Source: Cricetomys ansorgei (lineage: Eukaryota; Chordata; Mammalia; Rodentia; Nesomyidae). From it: a stretch of DNA of 64,000 bases. The position numbers and the translations under genes were made by a program. The notes under the pieces are model-generated. The model saw only the letters and a program-made list of their open reading frames with translations. It did not search any database and had not been told where the DNA came from. Position 1 is the first letter of the stretch, and every line of letters begins with the position of its first letter. Positions 1 to 10,341 of the stretch are shown one piece after another. The stretch spans positions 22,088,501-22,152,500 of the forward strand of contig JAMJFZ010003163.1 of the NCBI GenBank assembly GCA_026225945.1, read 5' to 3'.

Positions 1-1121
1 ATATCTAGGGTTCTGCCAGACTTGAGCTAGAATTCATAGAGGAAGAGAAAGCATCTTCCTTAACCTGCCTGATCTGCATCTCCAGAAACAAAGAAAATGC
101 CTGGGTGGGAAAGCAGCTGGGGAAACGTGGATATGATTAGCCATCTGAAAGTGTCTTTCTACTCTGATCCTATTAAGTCTGGAGATTGCCAGGGTCCAGC
201 TTTATAGAAATGAGAAGACAGCATCTCCTGGCTGAGGAGTGAGGGACCAGGGTGGCCCAGCTGTCCTCGTGTTGACAGGAAGGATCGCAGAGTTCCCTGT
301 TTCACTGGTGTGCCCTTACTTTCCTGGTGACTTGTAGTGGTTACTTTCTCACTGCCACAAGGCAACAGCTGACTGAAGCAACTTCAGGGTCGAAGGGCTT
401 CTTTCAGCTCGTGGCTCCAGAGGGTTTCAGTTCTTGCTGGGAAGGCACGACACTCGAGTGTTGAGATGGCGGCTTGCTCGTATGCTTTGGTCTGGGAAGC
501 AGAGAAAGCAAACTGTGAAAACAGAGATTATACCCTCCAAAGACCCGCCCTCAGGGACTAGGCCAGTTCCCACCTCCCGAAGGCACCAAGCCTCCAGAGT
601 AGCACCCCAGGCTCAGGGATCGCAAAACATGAGCCGGTGGAAGACATTTCAGATTGAAACCACAACACATTTAACACTTCAACTAAAGCTCTAGTCTGAC
701 GTGCAGTGAGCGGGCCCTGTTGAAAGGAATACTCAGAATCCGCACGGTTATCCTTTTGCTCATCACAAAGACTAAAAACAGAGCAAGTGACGTGGGAGAA
801 TAAGCAGGACAGTAGGAACGGTGGCAGGCATGCCAAGAGGCTAGGACTCTTCCGGGAGGCTGGCTGCTCACCTCCGCACTGCTGCTCTTTGGTGGAGCCA
901 TGTTGTCAGACCTCACATCTGGAGGTAGATGGAGTGGATGTGAGTCGGCAGTGTTGGCAGATAATTCCGTATTTTGCAATGGCGCTGGTCAGGTGAAACT
1001 CAGGTGAAGCGGAATGCCCACCCCAGGCTGCTGCGTTGCTTATGCGGATAGGTGCAGTGCAGTGACTTTCTAAGCAAAGTCACGCTAAATCACGAACTGG
1101 AGAGGCATTTTGGGGACAGAA
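1..1121. other. single-copy noncoding DNA
   Basis: No recognisable repeat, exon or RNA gene. Short open frames on both strands are under 100 codons, overlap one another in several frames and show no domain. Composition is ordinary, without a CpG island. Confidence 0.6.
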
Positions 1122-1810
1122 ATTTTTTAAATTTATCTATATCTCTCTCATACAATACATCCCACCACTCTTCCCAGTTCCCCCCACCTCCCCTCTCCCC
1201 CAGATCCTCTCCTCCTCCTTTTTCCTTCAGAAAAGAGCAGGCCTCCCAGGGATGTCAGCCGAACAGTGTAACAAAATACAATAAGACTGGGCACAAACCC
1301 TCATATCGAGACTAGAAGAGGCAACCCAGTAGGAGGAAAAGGGTCCCAAGAGTAGGCAAAAAAAGTCAGAGACAACCCCCTACACCTCCCAATTAGGAGT
1401 CCTATAAGAACACTAAGCTAAATAACCTTAACATACATGCAGAAGGCCTAGCGCAGACCCATGCAGGCTGCATGATGGCCGCCCAGTCTCTGTGAGCTCC
1501 TGAGCCCTGCTTAGTGGGTTCTGTGGGCCGTGTTCTTTAGGTGTCCTCACCCCTCTGGCTCCTAGAATCCTTCCTCCCCTTCTTCCACAGGTTTCCCCAG
1601 GCTCCGCCTAGTGTCTGGTTGTGGGTCCCTGGATCCGCTCCCATCAACTGTTAGAGGAAGCCTCTCTGATGACAATTGGGCTAGGCACCAATCTATGAGT
1701 ATAGCAGTATATCATTAGGAATCATTAGATTCTACCCTAGGCCTCTGAGATACCCAGCCTCAGTTTCTGGCCATCCAGGTAGTGTCGGCCTGGGCTCTGG
1801 GGGAGAAACA
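1122..1810 (-). mobile_element. L1 LINE 3' end (3'UTR), rodent Lx-type
   Basis: Read on the minus strand this matches my memory of the rodent L1 3' untranslated region: the block with ATGAGTATAGCAG near 1696, the segment ending in CCCAGTAGGAGGAAAAGGG near 1329, then a purine-rich tract (seen here as CCCCCACCTCCCC-type sequence, 1180-1215) and a short AT-rich tail near 1122-1140. It is truncated at its 5' side and contains none of the ORF2 reading frame. Divergence is clear but the whole block aligns without large gaps. Subfamily not determined. Confidence 0.85.
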
Positions 1811-1896
1811 TTTTAAAAAGGAAACTTAGTAACAAAATATACTTTGGGTTATCTCATGTTGAATCTTTAATTAATGTGCTCTTTTGTATGCCATCT

Positions 1897-1935
1897 CCTT
1901 CCTTCCTTCCTTCCTTCCTTCCTTCTTTCCTTCCT
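1897..1935. repeat. (TTCC)n microsatellite
   Basis: About nine units of CCTT with one CTTT interruption, directly next to a B1 element on its poly-A side. It probably grew from the SINE tail region. Confidence 0.95.
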
Positions 1936-2082
1936 ATTTTTTGAGATAATGTCTTTCTACTATGTAGCCCTGGTTGTCCTGGAACTTGCCATGTAGACCA
2001 GTCTGGCCTCAAACTCACAGAGATCCACTTGCCTCTGCCTACCGAGTGGAGGGATTAAAGGTGTGTACCACTATGCCCCATC
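1936..2082 (-). mobile_element. B1 SINE
   Basis: Reverse-complement B1. From left to right it shows the T-rich tail, 'GAGATAATGTCTTTCTAC', the 'ACCAGTCTGGCCTCAAACTC' core, 'GAGATCCACTTGCCTCTGCC' and the 'GGGATTAAAGG' segment that precedes the B1 5' end. Near full length (about 145 bp) with scattered substitutions. B1 is 7SL-derived and transcribed by RNA polymerase III. Confidence 0.9.
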
Positions 2083-2637
2083 TGATTACTGTGCAATTTT
2101 AAAAGTGCTGTAAGTGCCTTTGGCTTTCTGCTCACCTCTAGAGGCATGTTCATTGTGGGGTTTATAATGGCTACAGGATGCTCCGGCTCCATTCATCATT
2201 CCAGGGATGAATCACAATATACAAAATCATTCCTTTATCCCCAGCACTGAAGTCCTTCTTGCTTTGACACCACTGTAAAGTCGTGTTGCAGTTAGATCTT
2301 TATCCCTGGCCTGCTTTTCCTTAGTTTGGATTCATCCCTTAGAATTGAGAGGGAAAATGACTAATTGAAAAGGCATGAATGTCTTTAGGACACTCTGCCT
2401 ATATCATCAGGTTGCTTCCAAAAGTGTCGCACCAGTTTACACTACAGTCAGCCAAGTATGACTGTAGAGTTTTAAATGCAGACTGGATAGCCTTTCTGTT
2501 GTAGCGAACTCTCCATTAGTAAATAGAAATCAGATTCCACCGATGCTCTAGAGGGCATGTCCACACATCTATTGACTATTTGTATTTGTTCATAAAACAT
2601 CTGTATTTTCTATGGTGGAATTTTGTTGAGGTTTTCT
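2083..2637. other. single-copy or very degraded repeat DNA
   Basis: No gene. Around 2410-2450 the text 'CACCAGTTTACACTACAGTC' faintly resembles an old mammalian L1 3' region, but the match is too short to call. Confidence 0.45.
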
Positions 2638-2825
2638 GGTGTGTGTGTGTGTGTGTCTGTGTATCTGTGTGTGTCTGTATGTTTATATGTCTGTGTGTAT
2701 ACATATATGCGTGTCTGTGTGTATATGTGTGTTTATGTGTCTCTTTGTGTACATATATGTATCTCTGTGTGTGTTTATATGTCTCCGTGTGTATATGTGT
2801 GTTTATGTCTGTGTTTGTGTGTGTT
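2638..2825. repeat. long complex (TG)n / (TGTA)n microsatellite
   Basis: Nearly 190 bp of TG with interspersed TCTG, TATG and TATA units. It opens several overlapping, mutually incompatible reading frames (Val/Cys-rich on plus, Thr/His-rich on minus), which are composition artefacts and not genes. Confidence 0.97.
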
Positions 2826-3397
2826 CTTTCTGCTAACAACTGATAACTGATTTAGGAAGTCCTCCTGGCAGGGCCTCTTCCAGAGTCCTCAGTCTCAGTG
2901 CTGCTGCAGCTGCTAGTTTTAACATTCACTTGGAATTGGGCCAGGCATCAAGCAGGACCCCCTTCCTGAAGAGGGGCTCTTGTGTGTCTGCTAAACCACA
3001 GCTCAGGGCTGATTCTGACAATATGGTTTTGGCAGAGCCAGCTGATACAATCACGGCACGTCTGCTGTTCTACGAAACTCAAATTTGGATGATGGTTACC
3101 AGTGCTTTTTCCTTCGGTAACTACTTTCCATGTCTTCATCTTTTGTCTGCTGCCTCCTCCCTCCCTTCTGTCCCTCCTCCATGTGGCTCGTGTTGTAACT
3201 ACAGATGACATACAATTGGAGTTTCCTGTAGCCTGTCCTGATGGAAGGAGCATTGAGCCAGCAATGTGGCCACAAGGAGTTCTTTTATTGGCTTTGCCCC
3301 TTGTTTAATAGCATAATTACAACAACAAATACCTAGCCAGGGCTGAAACGCATTCTTCATATTCTCTTGCTTTTGCTTGCTCTCACTCTCTCTGTTA
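2826..3397. other. single-copy noncoding DNA
   Basis: No repeat or gene recognised. Open frames of about 90-100 codons on both strands overlap extensively and carry no domain. Confidence 0.55.
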
Positions 3398-3512
3398 AGA
3401 CAGGGTTGCATTGTTGGCTTTGAACTCAGTGTTCGTCTTGCTAACCTGGGACCAACAATCCTCTTCAGCCTCCTGAGTGATGGGAGTACATTGCACGCCA
3501 CCAAGCCCACTT
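3398..3512 (-). mobile_element. degraded B1-like SINE
   Basis: 'AAGACAGGGTTGCATTG', 'CTTTGAACTCAGTG', 'CAGCCTCCTGAGTGATGGGA' and 'GCACGCCACCAAGCCCA' follow the order of a reverse-complement B1 or B4 right half, with heavy divergence and an irregular middle. Subfamily cannot be assigned. Confidence 0.55.
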
Positions 3513-4018
3513 CCTTGGGTAGTCATGAGTCTTTGTGAGCATCTGTGAATAAACAAACACCGTGTCTCATTTAGAAGAGGAAACTCAAGTACTTATCCAG
3601 TCTCCCTTCATCTCTCTAAACTGGAATAGGCTTTCATCTCTGCAACTCTCAGTCTTCCTGTCTGCCACATGGGGTTGTTCCTCTTTAACTTGCTGTGGTA
3701 GCACAGAACTCAGATGTGTTGGTCAGGTCGGGTTGATGAAGACAGGAGATGGACCGTAGTCACTAACTAGCTTACCTCTCCAGCCCCTCAGCTTCTTTAG
3801 TCACAAAATGTAGAAGCTGAGTCACATTCACTCGGTGGTTCCTGTCAGCTGTAACTTTTTCTCATTGCTACAGTGAAGAAGCCTCATGGAGTTCCCAGAG
3901 TTCCCACACATACTACACGTGTAGTCAACCCTGTGTTTGGTCCAGCTGTCACCCTCAGCCAGCTTTCTCAGGAAGTGTGAACTGTTAGGAAAGAGGAAGT
4001 CTCCTCTTGAGTATGCAT

Positions 4019-4031
4019 GGGGGGGGGGGGG
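4019..4031. repeat. (G)13 homopolymer
   Basis: Uninterrupted run of 13 G after 'TATGCAT'. Prone to slippage and to sequencing error. Confidence 0.95.
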
Positions 4032-5207
4032 CGCAGAGGGAATCCCTTACCCCAAGTAGAGCCCTTTGTGTGGGTCACCCTGAAGCCAGCTGGGGCTGTT
4101 ACTTTGACTCTGATTGTATCGTGATCCCTTAAAATCTACAAAGGAGAATGAACTTGGTTTCCACCTCTCTCCACAGTTCACTCTCCTGTGGGAACTTAAT
4201 TAAGGAAGGTAATGGAGACCCTGAGTTAGCTCCTCTCAAACCTGCATAGCTTAATGCATTAATTCAAGCTGAATTTCCTGCAAAATAATTTTAGAAAACT
4301 AAGGCTCACCTTGCATATGGCACACAGCCTGGTAAGCAAGGGTCACGAGATAGACAAAAGGCAGGTGGCCCGGCACTGAGAACGGAGGTTATTTTTGCTG
4401 CTGGGCTCTCGCCATTTCAGAGTTCAACAGTGGCAAGACCGCTTGGCAGGAGGCTGACCCCAGATGCTCTCCCTTCACTGGCAGTGGGGCATTGGCCCCT
4501 GAGCTGCCGGGAATAGGCAAATCTAGGCCACATTTAACACTCCCAAAAGTGTCTGCCTAGACTTCCTCCCACTTCATACCTAATTGCTACTTCCAGAGGA
4601 TTCATTTGGAGTGAAGTAACAGCCTTAATTGGTCACCTCCCTGAATGCCTCTTTAAAGCCTCCGGCGGTGGCATCTTGACATCTTCTTTGGCAGCAGGTA
4701 CATATCCATATTGCGTCTTTTTCTTTGGTTAAACAGGGTCTTAGTTTGAGCATCCTCAGAATAAAGCCCTGTAGGTAAAGGGTGGAAGTGTGGGTGCTTC
4801 TAGCTCCATCTCTCCTGAGGGTAAGTTTTACCGTTTGTGATGTAAAAGCTCTGACCTACTGTCAGGCCTTCAAATTCAAGTGCTCATGCCAAGTAGAGAA
4901 AACGAGGGAGAAGGGAACAGACTGGGAAAGGGATAGTGCCTGGAAAGAACCTGGAGAAGTTCAGAGTGAGTAGAATGCACCCTGATTGGCTGACATCTAA
5001 ATGAACATTTTAAACTTAGGTAATTTATATTATCTAGAGTGAATGCAAGCTAACTGGATTGGGCCAGGCAGTAAGTTGGAGAGCACTGTGAATTTATATG
5101 AAGGGCAAGGATGAGTTCTTGGCACTGGCTTTCTCTAGAATGTCAGTGAGTATTTCTCCATTGTCAAAAAAAGCCAGAAATTTAAATACGTATATAATTT
5201 ACATGAA

Positions 5208-5230
5208 TGTGTGTGTGTGTGTGTGTGTGT
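5208..5230. repeat. (TG)n microsatellite
   Basis: Perfect TG dinucleotide run of about 11 units. Confidence 0.97.
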
Positions 5231-5603
5231 ATTAGACGTATGATCAAATAGTCTCTATAGTCAAATAGAACCCTTGTTTGTCACCTTCATCTGACACTAA
5301 AGATTGTTTCAGTACCAGCTGTCTTTGAGACCTTAGCCAAGACAACAAGCTTCCCGCACCTCATCCGCTGTCATCTCCTGATGCTGGAGAAACACTGACT
5401 AACCCTACAGGGGTCTGCTAAGGAGCACGTGCGGTCACTTGTAGAAAACCACTCTGAAACATGAATAATGTATCAGTGCAGGTCACAACTGCCATGTAAG
5501 CTATTAAAAGGGATCCTTTGGATTTCTAACTTGCTACTCTGCAAAATCAAGGCACTCAACTCTTTAAAGATGGCTAAGAGAACCATCGAGAATTCTCCAT
5601 GAT

Positions 5604-5788
5604 AGGAGCAGCAAGATGGCTTATAGATAAAGACATTTCTGCGAAGCCTGACAACCTGAGTTCACCTTGCAGGACTCACATGGTGGAACAAGAGAGAACG
5701 GACTCCTACAAGTTGTCCTGTGGAATACATGCTCGCTCTAATGCAAACAGGTGTAGACAGAGAGATAGACAGGCAGGCAGACAGACAG

Positions 5789-5824
<36 letters not shown>

Positions 5825-5840
5825 GAATAAATAGTTTTTT
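5604..5840 (+). mobile_element. B3 SINE (B2-related)
   Basis: Recognisable order of B3 blocks: 'GCAAGATGGCTTATAGATAA' (tRNA-derived head with A-box region), 'GCGAAGCCTGACAACCTGAG' then 'TTCACCTTGCAGGACTCACA' (B-box region), 'AGAGAACGGACTCCTACAAG' and 'TTGTCCTGTGG'. The tail has expanded into AGAC/AG microsatellite before an A/T-rich end with 'GAATAAATA'. RNA polymerase III-type retroposon. Confidence 0.85.
5755..5822. repeat. (AGAC/AGGC)n-(AG)n compound microsatellite
   Basis: Tetranucleotide AGAC/AGGC units run into about 15 perfect AG units. The tract lies in the 3' tail of the B3 element, so it most likely arose from that tail. Confidence 0.95.
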
Positions 5841-5860
5841 ACTTAAATTTTTTTTTTTTT

Positions 5861-6609
5861 TGAAGAATTCACTGTGGATAAATTACTGGCCTGCGCAGAT
5901 TATACAGACTTCTCATGATCTTTCGAGAATGGATCTGTTGTATGAGGGAAAAGAGAAGCGTTTGATTTGTTTGGCTGCTTATATAAATCACAGCTCCAGC
6001 TGCAGAGATCCAGGGTGGCACTAGCATATAAGGAAATGAAGCTGATGCTATAGCATCATCTTGTCATTTGGACTCGCTGCCTGGCAGTCAGAATGCCCAG
6101 CCTTGTCACTGACATTCTGTGAACAAGCAGCCTGTATTGGGTGGTGATAAATGGATTATCTTAAATGTCACTCTGCACTGTTTTAGAGTTGCAAGGAGAG
6201 TTTTGATATTGAGTTGTTGGTTAGGATATTCCATGCCAATCCTTCATGATGAAATAATCTCCTCAAGTTACATCCAGAAATGTCAAAGTTGCTTATTTCT
6301 TCAATCACCCATAGCAATGCTTCCATGACAAGTATGCAGAGAAGATTGTGTAATAATGTCAAACTATTTATAGAAACGCTTCCCAGGAATCTACTCTCCT
6401 TGAGTTGTTTGTGTATTTAATGCAGAGATTTGTTTTTCTCTGTGTTTTTCTGTTTCTAAATTGACTTCAGCTGAGCATGCTGCGCTTGAGTTTTTATATG
6501 GAGCACATTTAACAGTGGATAAAACCAGCATTCAAAAAGCAAAACTAACCACAGTGTAACCTTTTTAAAATATAATGATTATATTTTTTTCTCCATTCTT
6601 TTTCCGACT
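5861..6609. other. single-copy noncoding DNA, AT-rich
   Basis: No gene or clear repeat. AT-rich with several TTTATATGGAGC and AAATAT-type words around 6410-6580. Confidence 0.5.
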
Positions 6610-6705
6610 AAGCCGCTCTAGTCAGCCTTGAACTCATGACCTTGAACTCATAAACTCATGACTCAGCCTCCCAAATGCTGCAATTATAATTATTTGCCTC
6701 TCTAC
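6610..6705 (-). mobile_element. possible B1-type SINE remnant
   Basis: 'TAGTCAGCCTTGAACTCATG' and 'CAGCCTCCCAAATGCTG' follow the layout of a reverse-complement B1, with a local duplication of 'GAACTCATGACC / GAACTCATAAACTCATGAC'. Too divergent for a firm call. Confidence 0.35.
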
Positions 6706-6952
6706 CTAGCAAGGTTTGCTTGACTTAACTTCTAATATTATGTCTGAAACATCATAAAGGTTGTATATTTAAGACCTGCTACTTACTTAATGTACAAAGC
6801 TTTGCCAAGTGAAGTTCTATTTGTTTTATGCTAATTTGTGCATTATTTCATCTTTAATATTTCTAAAATAAGAAATTCTAAATGTACTGAATATATTGCC
6901 ATCACGCATGTATTGACCAGGGCTCTCTAGAAGAATAGGACTTATAGAATGA

Positions 6953-6991
<39 letters not shown>

Positions 6992-7101
6992 TATATATAC
7001 ACATACATATATACACACACATATATGTATATATGTGTATGTGTATTATACATATTTTATAAATGTATATATACATATATGTATATTATATATACATACA
7101 G
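6953..7101. repeat. (AT)n-(AC)n-(ATAC)n compound microsatellite
   Basis: Alternating AT, AC and TATG/TATA blocks covering about 150 bp inside the distal part of the LTR. It generates spurious Tyr/Ile/Val/His-rich open frames on the minus strand. Confidence 0.95.
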
Positions 7102-7275
7102 GTGTTTATGAAAGTTCCAAGAATCCAGTAGTTGTTTGGTCTGCAGTGCTGGATGTCTCAGCTGGTCTTCAGTGTACACCAGAATCCTGAAGACGTAAGC
7201 TCTAATGCCAATGAAGGAATGAACGAGATTGCGAGAGCAAGCAGGCAAAGAGAGCAAGCTTTCTTCTTCCGTGTC

Positions 7276-7287
7276 CTTTATATAGGC
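7276..7287 (-). promoter_or_regulatory. TATA-like box of the LTR
   Basis: Minus-strand CCTATATAAAGGACACG lies about 220 bp into the LTR, just after the direct repeats, which is where a retroviral U3 promoter would sit. Whether it is active is unknown. Confidence 0.45.
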
Positions 7288-7308
7288 TGCTAGGGGAAAG
7301 TGTGGCCC

Positions 7309-7411
7309 AGATTAAAGGTGGATCTTCCCACTTCAAAGATCTGGATTAAAGGTGGATCTTCCCACCTCAACGATTTAGATTAGAAGTGGGTTTTCCCTCT
7401 TCAAATGATTT
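7309..7411. repeat. three ~34-bp direct repeats inside the LTR
   Basis: Units at 7309-7342, 7343-7376 and 7377-7411 share the frame GATTAAAGGTGGATCTTCCC followed by ACNTCAA-GAT-T. The first two are about 90% identical and the third is more diverged. In the LTR orientation they lie upstream of the TATA-like box, the usual place for enhancer repeats. Confidence 0.85.
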
Positions 7412-7505
7412 AGTTTAACAAAAATCCCTCACAGGTGTGCCCAGCTGCTTGGGTTTTAGTTAATTCCAGATGTAGTCAAGTTGACAACCGAGAATAGCCA
7501 TCACA

Positions 7506-7764
7506 TCACAGAATTTTGACATTTGTATGAACATTTAGTCCTGTGGATTATATGGAAATACACTTGAGTAGATTTTTGAAAACATGACTGAAATTTTAAT
7601 TGTTGTATTAGCTTTCTTCCCCAAAGATAAGATCGGATCATTCCAGATGTGTATATGAAAAATACTGTTTATACAGTGACTCTCCAGAGTAGTTCTCTAC
7701 TCTCTCCTAGGCTGGGAGAGAGTCTGCTCATCTCCCTGACTTTATAGTCCTCATCAAAGACATG
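7506..7764. other. short single-copy gap between LTR and ID element
   Basis: No feature recognised. Confidence 0.5.
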
Positions 7765-7857
7765 GGCTGAGATACAGAATAGTAGAAGAGTGCTTGCCTA
7801 GTATGTGTAGGACCTGAGGTTCAATCCCTAATATTAAAAAACAAAACAAAACAAAGA
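7765..7857 (+). mobile_element. ID SINE
   Basis: 'GGCTGAGATACAGAATAGTAG' region matches the tRNA-Ala-derived ID head, followed by 'AGTGCTTGCCTAGTATGTG' and the B-box region 'GAGGTTCAATCCCTA', ending in an A-rich AAACAAAACAAAACAAAG tail. About 90 bp, diverged. Confidence 0.8.
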
Positions 7858-7877
7858 AGATGTTTTAAGAAATCTGG

Positions 7878-8008
7878 CAGCCAGTTGGTGGTGGTGCACG
7901 CAGGCAGATCTCTGTGAGTTCAAGGCCAGCCTGGGATACAGAGAGAGTTCCAGCACAGCTAGAGTCACAAACAGAGAAACCTTGTCTTGAAAAATCGGCG
8001 GAAAAAAT
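7878..8008 (+). mobile_element. B1 SINE with internal deletion
   Basis: Begins 'AGTTGGTGGTGGTGCACG', then jumps straight to 'CAGGCAGATCTCTGTGAG', lacking the usual TTTAATCCCAGCACT block, a deletion of about 25-30 bp. Continues through 'AAGGCCAGCCTGGGATACAG' and 'AACAGAGAAACCTTGTCTTG'. Carries the ACA insertion before CAGAGAAACC that recurs in two other B1 copies here. Confidence 0.85.
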
Positions 8009-9448
8009 AATCAAAGCAATACGCATATTATTAGATCGGACCATATAAGCTGAGGTCCAGAGTGTCTGTCAGCATCAGAACCAGGCAGCCTCCTGCAGGT
8101 CTTCCTTCTCTGTTCTGAGCTGCATGACCAAAAAAGCAAGGATTCCTACTCTCCTAAGCCTAATGCGTTGCTGTCTACTAACCAGCTTGCTGAGCCGTCT
8201 TGCCACGTGTCCCTTGTGTGTTTGAATGTTTCTTTGTGGACAAATGGGAAATAGGTGCCTTTTCTTTCCTGTGCAATATTTAATTTTCATATCTTTCTTC
8301 GTCTGTTCTTCCTTTTGCTCTTCCTCTTCTTTCTAAAACACAAATTCCTGCTTGCTATCCTCCAGATTCGAGATTAATACATAGAATATATGAAGGACTA
8401 AAAAAATAATAAACAAACACCCAAAATACAAAGCTGACAACCAATCAATGGGCTAACTAAATGGACAGACAGTTCTCAGATGGAGAAACACAAATACGCT
8501 TTACAAATAAAGTCTGTTTTGCATTTAATTTCATTACTTAAGAGGAGGGCAATTACTGAATGATCCTGGTGAGCCATCCTTGCATTCCTGAGCTAAAACT
8601 TAGTAACAGGAACAGGAACTTGATCAACTAGTGTTTTATTTACAGTTTCCGTAATGGAGTTTTGTTGCTTTTGTTGTTCTGTAGTACTGGGGTGCTCCCA
8701 GTTAGGCAAGTGCTCTGGCCCTACGCTGCATTCTCAACCAGCTTTCTTTATAGAGGTATTTGCTAGTGTTCTCTAACCCTAGTTAACAGTTCTTGGCAGA
8801 ACTCGCCCATCCCTGTCTTTACAGTAACATTGACCCTTTGGAAGTTTGTCCAGGACTTTGGCCATTTAAGCATCAAGGCTTTTGTTTGCAAGTTCTCCCT
8901 AATCTTTGAAGTTCATTCCCATTTGTACTTTCCAGAGCAGAGGTGTATGTTTGTTCTTTCAATTATTTTACCCTTCTCCCCAGGTTTCTAATGAGAGAGA
9001 GGATATATAGTTCACAGAAGCATTGTTTTGCATCTTTATGCAACCTGGAATTAAACCTCTTTCAATTGGAAACTGTAAGGCTTCCTTCTTGTTTATTCTT
9101 CGTGCATTCTTTGGTTAGTCCTAACTTATATCAAGTGCTCCCCCTAGAAATGGGAATGATTTTATAGTGAGAAGCACTAGATCTGGAGAAGACAGTGTTG
9201 TATCGTTTCGTGAAGGCACATCGGCAACCCATCCCAAACAGGAGAGATCTCAGCACAGCACGTGCCGCTGCTACCAGCCCTTGACAGGTGCTGGCAATCG
9301 TTTACGATCTCCTGCATCACAGGAGTATCAAAGATCAAAAGTCAGGAGTCCAGGGCTCTTAGGACACTGTCTTGCAGTTCTAGATCAGCCATTCGAAAGG
9401 TTATTCTTAGTTTCCACAACAATGTAATATATGTGTGTTTTGTTATGG
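8009..9448. other. single-copy noncoding DNA
   Basis: No gene. A weak reverse-complement ID-like stretch is visible at about 8675-8755 ('GTACTGGGGTGCTCCCAG', 'GGCAAGTGCTCTGGCCCTA') but is too diverged to list separately. Confidence 0.5.
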
Positions 9449-9476
9449 TGTGTGTGTCTGTCTGTCTGTCTGTGTT
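9449..9476. repeat. (TG)n-(TCTG)n microsatellite
   Basis: TG units running into four TCTG units at the tail side of the adjacent minus-strand B3. Confidence 0.9.
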
Positions 9477-9477
9477 T

Positions 9478-9613
9478 GCACGAGTGCACACACTTGCTAC
9501 AGTGCACATGTGGAGGTCAGAGGACAACTTGCAAGAATCAGTTCTCTCCTTTCGCCATGTCTGTTCCAGGGTGGCAACAAGTTTGCCCACTTGAGCCACC
9601 TCTTCAAACTCAA
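9478..9613 (-). mobile_element. B3 SINE
   Basis: Reverse-complement B3: 'GTGGAGGTCAGAGGACAACT', 'TGCAAGAATCAGTTCTCTCC', 'TTCGCCATGTCTGTTCCAGG', 'TTGCCCACTTGAGCCACCT'. The segment corresponding to the B-box region is shortened by roughly 25 bp. Confidence 0.8.
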
Positions 9614-10284
9614 GTATAGTTTTTGAGCTTTTGACTATATCTGCTCTTTAGCTATTCCTTTTTTTTTTTTTTCAATGCTCAGCACTTCCTTCTGTTTCTA
9701 AAGTTAATAAACACTCATTGTAAAAAATTGAAACTCACAGAAAAGCACAAAAGAAAATAAAAGTTTCTCAAAATCCTACCGCCGGACCGTTAGCATTAGC
9801 ACTAGCACATGCTGAGAAACAGTTCTCTATTTCAGGGTTTTATATTCCTCTTCACAGAACATCATTTCATCACTTTCCCATTTACAATACATTTTCCAAA
9901 GATAATTTCCTCTAAAGTATATACAGACGCCTTTCTACTTACTAAGAGCCTGATTTCAATACATCGATCGTGGGCCTCGCTTCATCCCCATTATAGAAAG
10001 TATTATGCAGGGGGCCTTGGGATTAATCTCAGCCTTACATGTGAATGAAGGTTGAGGATTGCGCTTGTGTATTGGGAACTATAATCTTATAAAAGTGCAC
10101 AGTGTACCTCTTATATGTCTCTACTGTTTGCCCAAATATGCAATTAGTGTGGAAGGCATTGGCAAGACAGGGTATTATTGCACACTGGCTCCAGCCAGCT
10201 TACTCTGTATCCTAGGAAACATGTGAATTTGGTGTAGCAATTTATATGGACTTTAGATTTTTCTTTCTTGAGATGAGAATCCCA

Positions 10285-10341
10285 AGTTGTTTTGTTGTTG
10301 TTATGTTGGTTTTGTTTTGTTGTTTTTGTTTTTGTTTTTCT
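10285..10341. repeat. T/G-rich (TTTTG)n tract
   Basis: TTTTGTTG and TTTTTG units over about 57 bp. This could be the eroded poly-A tail of a minus-strand retroposon whose body is no longer recognisable. Confidence 0.8.

Larger units (their letters stand above)
3513..5603. other. single-copy noncoding DNA with two short tracts
   Basis: About 2 kb without a gene or recognisable transposon. It contains a 13-base G run at 4019-4031 and a TG tract at 5208-5230. The AT-rich part around 4190-4300 has several TTAATTAA-like words ('AACTTAATTAAGGAAGG'). Confidence 0.55.
6909..7505 (-). mobile_element. solo ERVL LTR, MT2-type
   Basis: About 597 bp with terminal TG...CA. Read on the minus strand it begins TGTGATGGCTATTCTCGG, then GTCAACTTGACTACATCTGG and the CCCAAGCAGCTGGGCACACC block, and ends in the ...AGAGAGCCCTGGTCAATACA block. 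This is the structure I remember for rodent MT2 LTRs of the ERVL class. It contains three ~34-bp direct repeats (7309-7411) and a TATA-like box (about 7276-7287). The 3' part has been replaced or expanded by an AT/AC microsatellite. No internal retroviral coding region adjoins it, so it is a solo LTR. A clean 5-bp target duplication is not visible. Confidence 0.85.

Noticed and set aside
2576..2850. Four overlapping open frames of 65-87 codons
   Set aside because: All are translations of the TG microsatellite in different frames and strands.
7765..7857. tRNA gene
   Set aside because: The A-box and B-box resemblance is that of an ID SINE derived from tRNA-Ala; no cloverleaf can be completed. 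The same holds for the ID copies at 41664 and 63448.
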